This document shows, piece by piece, positions 35,869 through 51,300 of a stretch of DNA of 64,000 bases. Source of the DNA: Perkinsus olseni (Eukaryota; Perkinsozoa; Perkinsida; Perkinsidae); the NCBI GenBank assembly GCA_013115135.1, contig JABANP010000023.1:212020-276019 (forward strand), written 5' to 3'. Position numbers and translations under genes: made by a program. Positions within the stretch are counted from its first letter, which is position 1. Every line of letters begins with the position of its first letter. Below the pieces are notes generated by a model. That model was not told the DNA's origin, searched no databases, and saw only the letters and a list, made by a program, of their open reading frames with translations.

Positions 35869-37362
35869 TGCTGCACTGTGCAGCACTTTCGGGCAGCCAA
35901 GGGTGCCTCCATGAGGGAAGTCTCTGCGGGGACTGAAATCAGTGTGAGGGCTCTTCGAGGCACTACCTCCTCTGAGGAGGTGGCTGAAGGCTGAGGAAGA
36001 ATCATTCTTCCCTTCCCCAATAATTCCCGTTTTAGTTCCCGGGAATAATGGCCGGCGTGGAAGGGGACGAATGAACCTCATTTGGGGAACTATCATTAAA
36101 ATCGCCCTTCGCCCACGAAAACCCGAAATCAAACCCGAAAAACGCTCAGGAACCCTTCTGGCGGCCCTCTTGTCCGCTAGGCCAGAGAAAATTAGTGTAT
36201 TCACCTTGAGCCCTGTCATTTTTCATGATTCACCCGTTCGGGGGTGCGCTCATCGCAGAGCGCAAGTACGGGGGCCCCTAGTATGCCACTCCGCTACCTA
36301 GCCTCTTATCATCATCGACACAACCGGTCGGACCGGTGAGGCACGTTTTCATCGTAGCGGAGGCGTTTTATATGAACATAATAGCAACAAAGGCAGGAGT
36401 CGCTCAGAAATGAAGGTTCGTCGATATTTCATACATAATTTGTATAATTCCCGAAAAGGCAGATATTATTCCCCGAAATAGTTCCTTTCTTCCCTTCCCC
36501 GGGAGTATTCCCGGGAACTATAGGAATAATTCCCCATTTTCAGCCACCCATGAGGAGGCTCCTCATCTTCCGCTCTTAGAGCAGCCTAGGAAGAGGGTTA
36601 AGGGTGGTGTCCCCTACCATTTATATGGATTAATTGTTGATTTGAAGCGACGTAAGTCCTTCAATCAACTATGTTCGGCCCTCACGCAGCATCTTGATGC
36701 TCGCAGGGGTCTATTGTAGTGCCGGATAGGCATAACTTTTGTGTATCTTCCTTCGTTCGAGGCTCACTATTGGATAATTGCAAAAAAAGCAGCAGCTCGG
36801 ACCAAGGCCGGACGCTCTCGATGGCAGCAGCAGGGACACAGAGCGCGAGGATGGAGGAAGACGCAGAATAATTCGGTCGAAGCCTTAAAGCAGGAAGACA
36901 TGATAATTAAATCATGTATTGCTCGTGTTTAAGGACAGTTTCAATCTGAGTCGTAGTGTACGACCTCCTTCCTGCAACTCGAACACATACTTGCTCAATA
37001 CACTGCATACACGCTCAATGCGTGCGCTCGCTTAAATTTGGCAACAACTGTAGTATATTTTAAATTGCATGGAAAGTGAGCTTCAATATGCGTGACATGA
37101 GTAATTTAAATTTGCCAAAGCATTTAAGGTGGATGAAAACTTCCTTACGATAAAATTCGGATTTCCGTGCCCTTTCAAGTCAAACGAAAAGATATTCTAT
37201 TTGCCCGGGAAAAGGTGTAGTGAGTGTGCCGGACTGTTAGAGACTGGCTGGTTGAGGACACAACACCTGACTTTGCCGTCTGGATCCCAAACTTTCATCT
37301 GCTCAGCACATGTAAGGAGACCGCAGAAGCTGCTGTATCATCCACCACTTAGCACAGCTAAA
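35869..37362. other. spacer of the inverted duplication
   Basis: About 1.5 kb between the arms. It has a smaller imperfect inverted repeat. TTCCCGGGAA at 36036-36045 and again at 36508-36517 is flanked by related GAGGAGG/GGTGGCTGA sequence on opposite strands. Two short frames (36741-36932 and 37129-37374, plus) show no family likeness; the second has SECAGLLETG. A 70-bp segment at about 36881-36951 recurs at 41.9 kb. Confidence 0.5.
36881..36951 (+). repeat. dispersed 70-bp repeat, copy 1
   Basis: Begins GCCTTAAAGCAGGAAGAC and includes CATGTATTGCTCGT and AAGGACAGTTTCAATCTGA. A near-identical segment lies at 41915-41985 in the same orientation. Confidence 0.7.
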
Positions 37363-40300
37363 GCTGCACGCTAGCCTAGCGTATAGCCTGGCGTCGCTAG
37401 ATGCCTAGGTCGACCCCATCTCATCACGAATCGGCTGCTCATCACAAGCAGACTCACCGGAGTTGCTCCATTGAATGAGGCCCCCACTGAGGGCCAGCGG
37501 GCAGTCTGCTACTGCGTGTCACTAGTATCAGATCTCCGTCTGACCTCATTCTGCGCCTTGCACTCGCACGCATGAGTATACGTCACTTATCACACGTGCT
37601 GCACTGAGCTTAGCTTAGTTAGCTACGAACTGCAGCTAACTACTCGCTCATCGCATGGATTCTCTCGGAACTGGTTTCACCTTCCTTTGGGCCCCGCCAC
37701 TGTGCAGGATTATAGTGCATCTACATCTCGTTGTTACCCTGCGTGAGCTGTAGTTACTCTCTTTATTTTTCCGATGTTATTACGCATCATCCATCTACTC
37801 CTCGCGTGTGCTTCTGCTACACCTCTGTGTGATCGTCGCCCCGATAGCGGAGCCAGCAGTACAGGACGATTAGAATGCTTCTTCTCTGAAAGGTAGGGGT
37901 GAATCTATCTCAGCCTCTTCACGGAGGTGATAGTATCTTCGTGGGATCTTACTAAGCTTTTGTCATAATTTGATTGTAGAATTGTGGATTGTGTCTTACC
38001 AGCGTCCGGTCGATATTTATGACGCATCCTGTTCTATCGTATGACCAGGCACGAGCAGAAGAATTTTCGGCTATTCTCTGATTAAAAACTTCCGTGATGG
38101 TTGTTCATGACTCGCCAGTAGTCGCACACAAGACTCTTGTGAAGTGCTGTCTGCGAGAACTCTTGTAACTAATGGATGCGAGTCTTAGCGTATTGCCGCG
38201 TTGTGGAACTCAATTCTCGGGCTCTGGAATGGCCTTAGCGTAAAAGTTACGGTTAGCCCATTTCTAGATTAACGCCCAACTCGGTATCTGGAGTTTTCCT
38301 ATCTTTTCCTCATCTTACCAGATTTATTGTCTTCTTCCGACTATTGTGTTGGCCTTCTTTAGATACGACGAAGCTCGAGCCAAGTTCAGGAGGCTAGCCC
38401 TCCAGGCCGGTCTTGGGCTGTGGGCATTGCCAGTGGTGCCTCCTAGTGGGTACGGTCATGAGTACATCATGGACGTGGCCGTCCTGAGACCGACGGTAGG
38501 GGCCCAGCCGCGGGAGTGTCGTGCACACATCTGGCGTACACGGTGTGGAGGGTTATGGTGGCTCCGGTATCCAGTGTTACCTGCTGGACCAGATCAGACA
38601 GGCTAAGGAGGAGGGACGCCTCCAAAACATTGATAAAACTTTGGTAAGGTTAAGGGTTCCCCAATGGGGGACTTTCGTTTCGGGTGATTGATGAAGTTCG
38701 ACACAATCTTCGGAGATTTTATCTCTCCATTCTCATTCTTGTCAGGTTTTCGTTCATGCTGTGAATCCCTACGGCATGGCGCACTACCGAAGAGTTAATG
38801 AAGAGAACGTCGATCTGAACAGGAACGCGCTGAAGAGTCACGAGTTTGACTACCTTATTAACAAGCGAGACCCGAATGTTGCCGGGTATGAGGCCATTCA
38901 CAACACTCGCAAATTCCTTAGTTCACAGGTACGTCGACTTGGACGCCTTTCTGAACCCCCAAAATACGACCCTGCCATCACTTGTCGCTCAATCGGCTTT
39001 CCAAATAGCCAGGTGAGGTGGCGGAGCTGTCATTGGGAGCCCTCTTCCGGTTTAAGTCTTTCGAGGATTCCTCACTTGAAAACTATTGTCGCGGCTACTG
39101 GATAGGGTCAACATGAGAGATGCGACAAACCATAACAGCTCCGTTCTAGCCATTCGTCAAGAATATCGTCGGTGTTGCACAAGCGGTTGGAATATTAGGA
39201 TGATGTCTTATAGGTACGGCACCAGTCACATCAAACGCGCTGTGGTGACCGGGCAGTACTGGAAACCTTCCGGGCTGTTCTATGGTGGCCAGAAACTGCA
39301 ACGCTCGTATGAGCGTTTGATGAAAGTATTGCCGGCAGCTGTCCTTCATGCTGCTGAACAGCTTCTCGGCAGATCCTCGACGGGCTGAAGATCTTCGAAG
39401 GAGATGCAACATTCATCGACATCCATACTGGACTCGGCCCGAGCGGAGAGGATACGCTCATCACCACTGACTCCGATGCTGTGAGTCACAAGGAAAGTTG
39501 CTATTGAGAGTCAGCGCCCTTGCTTCAGTTCAACTTCTTCTCGACGCTGGTGAAATCGCGAAGTCAGTCGGATGTCCCTCCCGTAGAGTGCGCGGGTGCT
39601 CGCTGTTCCGGCATTATCAAAGGACGTGGCCAGCCGGGCTTCGGGGCCGATGTTGTTAGTGGATACGATCTCGTTCAAGGAGATAGTTGCAGCTTCTGGA
39701 CGCGTAGAAGGTAAGCGCTTTGAGCCTTGAACTTTGAGGTCAAATGCGTTTTTGGTATCTTTCTGCCCGCGTGAACGAGACCTTTCTCAGAACCAAGGGC
39801 ACTCGAGTGAGCTGTGTCGCGCAAGAGTTCGGAACGTACAGCACCATTTGGGGTTTGCCCACCATGATTATGGAGAATATGGCGTAAGTTGACGATCGAG
39901 TATCGCATGGCGGGTGGCGGTGTGTGCGAGTTGTAACTCCAATCCCGAAGGCGGCTTAGTTGGTCTTTCACTGATGTGCTCAGTTCTGGCGGTCTCTTTC
40001 CTCTCGGCAGCGGTGTTGTCCTGGAGAGCTGCCGCGATGAAAACGCCAGCTCTCGAGTGTTCCGCAAAGTGCTGCCAATTATTTTACTCGCAGTATTTTC
40101 AATAAGGATTTTTATACTCTGTATCACATAGGTTATCTACTATCCCCGCGTTACATTCTACCATGCTTCCGTATATAATAGAACTCTTCATGCATGGTTG
40201 TAAAGTGCGATCCGAGCGAAGGCTGAGCGGCTCGGTTTCGGTTGGCGTGATGCCCGTCACCGTTCCATCATGTAGGTTCCACCACTCCCCTGATGATCAC

Positions 40301-41060
40301 TCGTGGTGGGCGGGGTACAATCGAGATTTTTTCTATGTGAGGACACCCGAGTGGAAAGAAAGTCTTATCGAAAGGTGGGAAGGTGTATTTTCGTAATAAT
40401 TGTTTTGCTTATAGTTGTTCTGTCCGTGCTCGACTCCACTCTCGTGGCCAAAGCAGCCGCGTTCTTGTCATGCGTGTGATTTATTAGCGGGAATAGAGAG
40501 AGTATCGTGATTTTTGAGATCGTTTATAGCATGGTAACTCTCATTCGAAATCTTTATCTCAATCGAAAGGTTTTTGATGGTGAGTTTGATGCAAACTAAG
40601 TTTCGATACTCCGTCGTAGCGCGGGGCTGATATACATCACTGTGGTGTGCTCTGGGAAGGGAGGGGTTCTCGCCAGAGTTCAGAATTCACGACTGTGATG
40701 AAGTCTTTGTCCCTAAGGGGAGCGTTGGATGTTCCACATCTACATTCTCAGGGGTTCTCGCCTTTTCTGGGAGGCTGTCAAAGATACCACATGAAGAACT
40801 GAAGATGACATCTTCGGACATTGTCCGATTAGATTGTTGACCATCATCAAGGAGTCTTTTCAAGGACCGCTTATTGACTTTTATCATCTATATGTGATTG
40901 AGTTGAGTACTAGTGTTAGATTGCTGCTCACGGGAAGTAGAACTTCGAACGCGGCCGTGACCATCAAGGCGGTCGTCCGGGTTAATTTTGAGATTTTGAA
41001 CTACTGCTGTTGATACACGATCTTGTGGATAAATAGGTAACATGCATACTAGTATCATTA
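37363..41060 (-). repeat. right arm of large inverted duplication
   Basis: Reverse-complement copy of 32450-35868. It is slightly longer because of an extra sequence of about 300 bp at about 37980-38240, between its inner end and the DUF2817 exons. The outer end fades at about 41060. Confidence 0.88.
38363..40396 (+). pseudogene. DUF2817 gene, right copy, frameshifted
   Basis: Second copy of the DUF2817 gene, on the opposite strand. All recognised exons are present: the first after a TTTAG acceptor at 38362, then VNPYGMAHYRRVNEEN, TGQYWKPSGLFYGG, DIHTGLGPSGED, QEFGTYSTIWGLP and the C-terminal exon ending at 40396. One extra base at about 38497-38501 (GGTAGGGGCCC against GGTGGGGCCC in the left copy) shifts the frame just before the HxxE zinc-ligand motif. 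The read-through product would therefore lack the active site. Other differences are missense. It is called a pseudogene on that single indel; a sequencing or assembly error is the main alternative. Confidence 0.6.
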
Positions 41061-41384
41061 TAATCGTACTACAGCGCGTTCGCTTTTGATATGCAAATCC
41101 TAAAGCTTGAAGTTCCGCCGTTAGTACAGAGCTTTTACGGGTAACAGTTGGACTGCTCATGTATTTTTTTAGGAGAGGGATCCAATGGTATATCGATCAG
41201 CTGTTGCATCGACCGTTTCATCGTTGTATCAAGCGCGAAGTGAATTTACCGCGCGCCAAGTGTTCAGTTTCGATGTGCTGCACATCATAACTGGACACTT
41301 GGTTGCACGTCATGTGCAAGCGTGCCGTTAACTAAACTTATCATCGCGTATTACCACTCAACGGCTATGTTAATGAGGTTGGCT

Positions 41385-41890
41385 CCGGAAGTTCCGTAGC
41401 TAACCTCATCATCGGAAGTTCCGGGTTGGAACTAGAATACACTAGCTCGGCATTTCCGGGTTTGCAGGCTACTACCGCTTTTGCGGACCCCGCCATGTTC
41501 TTGCAGTCCAATTTCAGTGCCTCTGCACAACACCGGTGGGTGAACTGTCGAACGTTCGTCTCGCCCCCGGGACGAGAGACTTTTCCGGCGTCCAAACCTG
41601 CGGGCCGCAGGTTTCCTCTACCATGACTAGCCACCACCGTTGCCGCTCACCACATTCAGCCACATGAAGCGTTGCGTTACGCGTGGTGTCAATATCCCAT
41701 TTAATGAAGTGATTCTGAATTCGAGCTCGGAATTCATTTTCACTCGCGAAGTGCGGTTCCAGCATCGATTCTGAGTCTCGGAAGTAGAACACCCCCGCTC
41801 TCTTGCCTGACGCAGAATTTGCAGCTGCATTGCAGATGTGCGTGCGTGCAAGCTTTTTCTGGAACTTTCACGCGCCACGAAATTATTAAC
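41385..41890 (+). pseudogene. decayed 3' fragment of the long helix-rich gene (copy 2)
   Basis: Matches two separated parts of the gene ending at 29233. 41440-41560 corresponds to 28645-28745 (shared AGTGCCTCT and GCACAACACCGGT). 41620-41800 corresponds to its end and 3' flank at 29230-29400 (shared ATGACTAGCCACC, GTTGCGTTA and AATGAAGTGATTCTGAA). The roughly 480 bp in between is missing, and the frame is not maintained. It lies just outside the right arm of the inverted duplication. Confidence 0.6.
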
Positions 41891-41914
41891 CCCGAACAGC
41901 GCATTTTGATGCGA

Positions 41915-41985
41915 GCCTTAGAGCAGGAAGACGTGATAATTAAGTCATGTATTGCTCGTTATTAAGGACAGTTTCAATCTGATGC
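41915..41985 (+). repeat. dispersed 70-bp repeat, copy 2
   Basis: Same sequence as 36881-36951 with a few substitutions. It lies about 150 bp upstream of the MCM5 start. Confidence 0.7.
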
Positions 41986-42132
41986 GAGTTTTGGGAAAAT
42001 ATCAGCTCCTCTCCGGTGAACTATGCAAGAAGTGCTTGGGATCTTTCAATGCCATCAGTCAGTATGTTCGGGACCGTTGTCGTGCGTGTGCCTTGCACCC
42101 CTACAAGCAGCGTTCTACCTCTTCCTAGTAAA

Positions 42133-45933
<3,801 letters not shown>

Positions 45934-46792
45934 AGTTCGGTGAGTGATGATGACTTCCTCACCGCGACTTGCTAATAACACAGTACGATCATCGACACTG
46001 TTGAACTCCTTCTGCAAAGACCTAGCCGGCCCCTCCACGTAATCACCATGGCACGAACTTCAGTGCTACTCAGCCGTTAGACTATCATCTGCAATCATCT
46101 TGCTGTTACCGAGCATCGTTAGTCGCAGGCGACCGTCGGACCTCATTCTGCGTCTTTCACTCACCTCCGGTCGTAAAACTTCTTGAGCCCGGCGGTCTCA
46201 AATAGCCACACTGGCACCGGGGGCAGCGTGATAGACAACGTACTCAGTTCGACGGACTTGGTTGGGGGGAGTCGTAGGAGCCCTGACGAAAGTGGGAAAC
46301 GGTTCACGATTGATGAGCGCGATATCCCAGAAGGAGCCGATACATGAGAAGGGGCAGTCGCGAGAATAGATAACTCGTTAAGGTCGATCATCTTAATGCG
46401 CACGCATCTACTTTGGCGCCGAAGCCTGGCGGCCCTGCCGACAACTCCAACACCGTCGCTGGCTATGAGGCTCCTGCGGGTGTGAGTGTCGTGGACGCAC
46501 GATCAGCCTCCCCCGCCCAGTAAGCACAGGTCGTACCGTACTGCCCTCCTCAGCTCTCGGGGAGGAAAGGGGACTGCTAGGACAGAACGCATCTGTCTCC
46601 CGCTGAGCAGACTGCCCACTGGCGTCGCGATCAAGTCTCACACTGGTGATCCCGATCCAAGCTGTGCACCGCAAGAGTGACGACTATACGCTATGTAACA
46701 GCTGCCACGGGCTTCAGTACTACTCAGATGTTGGACGATCATCGCTGCAACTACCTTTACTGCCACTGCGTACCCTCAGTTCCAGCTAATTG

Positions 46793-46880
46793 TCTGACCT
46801 CATTCTGCGCCCTGCACTCGTGAGCACGAGTATGCGTTCTACATTACGCTATAGAATTTCATTATCGATCAACCACCCTC
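46793..46880 (+). promoter_or_regulatory. candidate upstream module of Cys-rich gene 1
   Basis: Begins GTCTGACCTCATTCTGCGCC and continues with a CACTCG...CGAGT dyad, about 210 bp before the ATG at 47008. The same module precedes Cys-rich gene 3 (61370), recurs at 46139 and 60674, and occurs once in each arm of the DUF2817 inverted duplication (37543 +, about 35680 -). A promoter or 5' untranslated role is inferred from position only. Confidence 0.4.
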
Positions 46881-47007
46881 GAATCCGGTTTTACATTTCG
46901 TTAAGTTCCATCTCAAATAGCCAGACTGTATTGAATTATATCGTGAGTGCCCAGCCTCTGCTAGAACACAAGCGTTGATTTGAGCTGCAGTTCATTTCAT
47001 CGCCACA

Positions 47008-47316
47008 ATGGTGTCCCTTGTGATGAAGACCCTGATCTTCATTGGCCTTACCGTTACCGTTCTAGCTGCTGATCCCGAAATAAGTGGGGAGAGTAGACCG
47101 AATTCCTCCATCATGCAGGGTGACGTTCCCAAGGAACTCTCCAAGTCCGCTGCCGAGGTTGATATGATTGCTTTGTATGGTCCAGAAAAGAAGTTGGCGA
47201 GGAATGAGGGTCTATGTACGGCATGCATATTTTGCTGGGTCAACCTACTTTTTGCAGGCCCTACCTGTTGGGGTATCATAGCTGCGTGCTCAGGTGGTTG
47301 TGACTGCTGTAACTAG
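47008..47316 (+). CDS. small secreted Cys-rich protein 1
   Basis: 102 residues, single exon. The signal peptide is MVSLVMKTLIFIGLTVTVLA. A Ser/Glu/Asp-containing propeptide-like region of about 55 residues follows, then a dibasic KK and a C-terminal domain with 8 Cys ending CDCCN. It is one of three paralogues in the window (58224, 61582). Against the other two it has lost a CC pair (LLF in place of LCC), while the flanking GPTCWGIIAACSGGCDCC is kept. The product is presumably secreted or delivered to the surface; no known family is recognised. It lies about 1.1 kb downstream of MCM5 within the duplicated array. Confidence 0.8.
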   Translation: MVSLVMKTLIFIGLTVTVLAADPEISGESRPNSSIMQGDVPKELSKSAAEVDMIALYGPEKKLARNEGLCTACIFCWVNLLFAGPTCWGIIAACSGGCDCCN

Positions 47317-47889
47317 AACTCCGTCGACGTGTAATGAATTTTGGTGCTCATGGTAGCTCTCTGGTGGTTCTGTAGTATATAAACGAGTTACACCTAGCTT
47401 TGGTCAAGAGCCTCTCCTCCACCATGTGAGTCCCTTCTGCTCTCTTTCGCTTATTTCGCCCTCAAACTCGTGGATATCAGCCTGCGAGTGATTGAGAATT
47501 TTTACTTCATTTCTGAGATGGCCACTCCTGCTTAGCTGTGTCGACTACCAAACTCATCATTTAAGAGGATCTTGTGATACTTAAGGACATGAGAGTCCAC
47601 CGATGTTTGGGCGTCATACAAGCAACAACAACAAGCATACAAGCTTACAACATCTGATTATATTTCATCACTCATTTTAGGATAAAGACTACTTAATCAT
47701 GTGAGAATGGTGCTGCGTTGCCGGTGGAGTAATCATCGACGGATCGGATCCCTAGGATCCAGACCTGGATGATCAAGAAAACATAGAGGCATAGAGGCTT
47801 TAACAGACAAGTGCGGACCCGACCGTAGCTTCGCGAAGCGACACTTCTCAGCTTGTCCTTGGCGTACGCATCTTTCGAAACATCCGGAA

Positions 47890-48235
47890 CCACAGCGATC
47901 ACACGGTGGGTCCCGGTCACCCTACGACGTTCAGCCTCGATGTTCAGCCAGCAGCATCTCGGAAGCCTTTGCGTAAATAAGTCTGTCTGAGTGGGGGCAA
48001 GAGGGCCACGTGGAGGGCCACTTTCGATGCCGCCAAATGGGAGGCGCATTGACTGACGAGGACTGTCAGAAAGTGTAAGATGAAGAGGACAGCTTGCTCA
48101 AAGGTTAGAGGTTTGTCCAGGAATCAGGTGGAGGATGCTATTAAACGGCGGTTGCAGATCAGAGGTCGCAGGCCGAAGGCAGCCCTGCACAGGGAACTCG
48201 AGAAACACTTCGAACCCAAGCACGTGCAGCAGATG
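47890..48235 (+). pseudogene. decayed MCM5 3' fragment 1
   Basis: Duplicates the MCM5 exons at 45390-45755 (ISISEAF, MGGGALTDEDRQK and VEDAIKRRLQIRGRRPK regions). It carries a TAA within the first exon part (GCGTAAATAAG), a second TAA in AAAGTGTAAGATG and a deletion of the VRLFTLA-coding stretch. It ends abruptly after the KHVQQ codons, without the last MCM5 exon. The winged-helix exon itself remains open and nearly identical. Confidence 0.85.
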
Positions 48236-48390
48236 ATAATACAGTATGATTATCGACACTGTTGAATGCCTTTTGCAATACAATGCAATGGTCGCATGAT
48301 GAAACATGAATGGTCCGGGTGGCTTGCGCTGCTACCCTCCTCCGCGGGCATATAAATCTGAACTGACGACTCCGATACGAGCCGAGGTTT

Positions 48391-51300
48391 TTAGCAAGTA
48401 CCATAATTATCGCGCAATCGAGGAGGCGAACAGAGCTGTACCGCTTGAGGGGCGCATGGCCTATCGGTAGGACAGAACTTGAGCACGCTCATTAATACAG
48501 TTGAGACCGCTGTTGACCGTACTCTATCGTTGAGTATGGCTATGGTCTGATACCGAAAATTCTCATCAACGTCGTGGCTAAGAATCATGCCTGCCCTTCA
48601 GATCTCCTCCACTTGGGAAAGCGCTGACTGAAAAACTCGAATGTGTGTGTATTGGTGACCACTGGTGTGCCGATGAGTTGAAATATCTTAATGAGGGCCA
48701 TCACTTCACAGTCGCTCTGGAACAATGCTCGATTGGTGCCTGAAGCATCGAACACCTCCCACGCTGCTCCTCGAGTCATGGAAACACATGATGTGTAACT
48801 TGCGAGTCCATCTCACAAAGTTCGTATATGACGGTCCCGGCACTCCAAATATCCACAGCGGGACCGTACTCTTTCGCTCCGAGGAGGATCTCTGGTGCAC
48901 GATACCATAGAGTCTGGATCTGATCAGCGAGGTGTTGCAAGGCGGGGGAAGCCGATCGGCCAGTTCATCTCACCTCCCTAGTGTATGCACGAACATCCGG
49001 TCGGAAAGTGCGGGCGAGCCCAAAGTCTGCTAGCTTCAAACCTGAGTGGACAGGTGCTCATGCAACAACTCAAGAGGAGGAGAAGCGGTTTAAAGAGGTT
49101 GGTAAGAATTCGACAGTTACACGCGGCGTTGTCTTCCATGTTGCCTTTGATGAGAACATTCTGAGGCTTCACGTCACGGTGAATGACACCTTGTTCATGA
49201 CAGTAACGAAGCCCAGCGAATATTTGACGTCTGAGGCGGGGGTTTTACGGAATCCAACTGGTCGGTGATGGACGTCCACGAACTGGACTGTGCACTGTCC
49301 CATCACACAATTCCTAAGAGTAGCTATAAAGCTTCTGTCCCTTAGCTATTGTATTCCCTACGCTCTTCCTGCTTATCATATATCTCCTATCCAACCCACT
49401 CTACTCTAGTTGTTGAGTAGAATAGTGCAGTAGCAGCTCCTTGTTCAAGAAGATGGACCCTAGTCTCTATTTTGCTCTCCCGGAGAGCTTCGACCCCCTC
49501 ACCAGCGTGCTCGATTTTGAACAGTGGATACACAAGTTCAAGGCCTGTGCTACAGCCAATGAGTGGGATGATAATGCTCAATTACGTCATTTACCCCCCT
49601 TGTTGAGAGGTGACGCTTGGATTCTGTACGACGAACTGGTTCCTGGTGAGAAGGATACTATGCCTCATTTGGTGACTAATTTGACGAAGAAGTTGAACGT
49701 GGCCTCCCAAATGCAGAGCAGTGAAGAGCTTCATCGACGAGTACTTGATACTGGCACTGAGACTCTACTGACCTACCAGAATGATATTAAAAGGCTTGCT
49801 CACAGAGCATACCCTGACATGTCTTCTGATCAGCTTAAGCCGATTGTCTTGACAGCCTTCATACGAGGACTACGTGGCCACTCACCTGCCCTGGCTAGGA
49901 AGGTGAGGAACGCCAACCCTACTACGTTGCAAGCAGCTCTAGAGAAGGCTCAGTTCATACTCTCTGATCCCTTTCCTGAAGGCGAGCATGAGGCAACAGG
50001 CGAGGTATCGGTCTTAAGATCAGGTGGAGCTGAAGAACGGCAAGTTGGTTCTGGTATATATGCACATGATGACGACGGTCTGTTAGTGAAGAGCAGTTTC
50101 ACCAGCCACGATGTCACTCCGGCGGAGCCAACCCCACCAACTCCAACCACGCAAGCTGACCCTACACCTGCTTGGGTACCTCACTTGGTCAACGCTATTC
50201 GGGAAGCGACCAGGAGGTGCGACTATTGCGGAAGATCGGGTCATGTGGAGGCCGACTGCTTCAAGAAGGCCCGTCATAAGGGTGAACCTATTCCAAGAAA
50301 GAAGTTACGATATCAAGAAGGATCTACCTCTTCAAGGATCAACGTGGGTGATTCACCTGTATTCTGCACTTACTGTCTCAAGAAGAATCATACTGAAGAC
50401 CAGTGTAGAACTAAGGCTCGAGCCCTACAGCTGAAAGCTCAGCAAGGTTCAAAAAACTAGAAGGCCTTGACTGTGTTCCGGCTTCACAGTCATGCAGGCC
50501 TACAATTCAAGCCGTATCTATTCAGTCGACTGGCAATTCATCAAGGCCTATATCTGATTCATGCACGCTAGAGGTCAAGTTCGACGTGTCACACTCCGTG
50601 GTCAAGGCAATTGGTCTTCTTCTTCTTCTTCTCAATCTTGGACGCGGCACGGCCATTCTCTGGCTATTTGCCGCCAACATGATTCCTTTAGTAGCCGCCC
50701 TTCTGCGGCTCGTTAGTCTCCGCTCCGCTAAGTTCCATTTCGTCCCGTATTTCTCCCATACGGTCATTCAAGATGACTCATCTTCGTCGTTGGGCATACA
50801 GCATTAGTCTCTGAAGACCCTTCCAGTCATTCGCAGAAACCCTTCTAGTACCATCGCCAGGTCCCGGCTTCTGATGACAGTCTCCCCCTGGGGAGGCCAC
50901 GTTAGCCCTCGCAGGTTCACTTCTCGAACTAATGCCTCCCGTTGGCTCTTCCATCGCTCGCACTCGTACAGAAAATGTCTCACATCCTCCGTGACCTGAG
51001 CGTCACAGTTCGGACATTCATCACTGCCCCCGTCAATTCGGCTTCGGCAGTATCGCAGCCGGCTCTGTCCTGAAATAAGTCCCCAGAGATTTCGGCAGCC
51101 TTCCAGCCCCCTAAGCATCTTCAGAGCTGACGCGGTGGGCACGAACTCCCTGATAGATCTTCCTAGTTTTCTGACCTCACTTTCATAAAGTGTGTCCGAC
51201 TGCTGCTCAACGCATTTCCTCACCCTCTCTGAGACCACCACGCGATCTATGGGTACGATGAACGGCGGATCATCCCCGTGTAGCGAGAGCAGTTTCGCTA

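Noticed and set aside
48725..49268. Plus-strand ORFs repeated at 63441-63974
   Set aside because: They are antisense to the kinase APE, DFG and HRD exons; their conservation follows from the duplication and from kinase codons.
49430..49450. tRNA primer-binding site directly after the 5' LTR
   Set aside because: GTAGCAGCTCC lacks the TGG start expected for pairing with a tRNA CCA end; not called.
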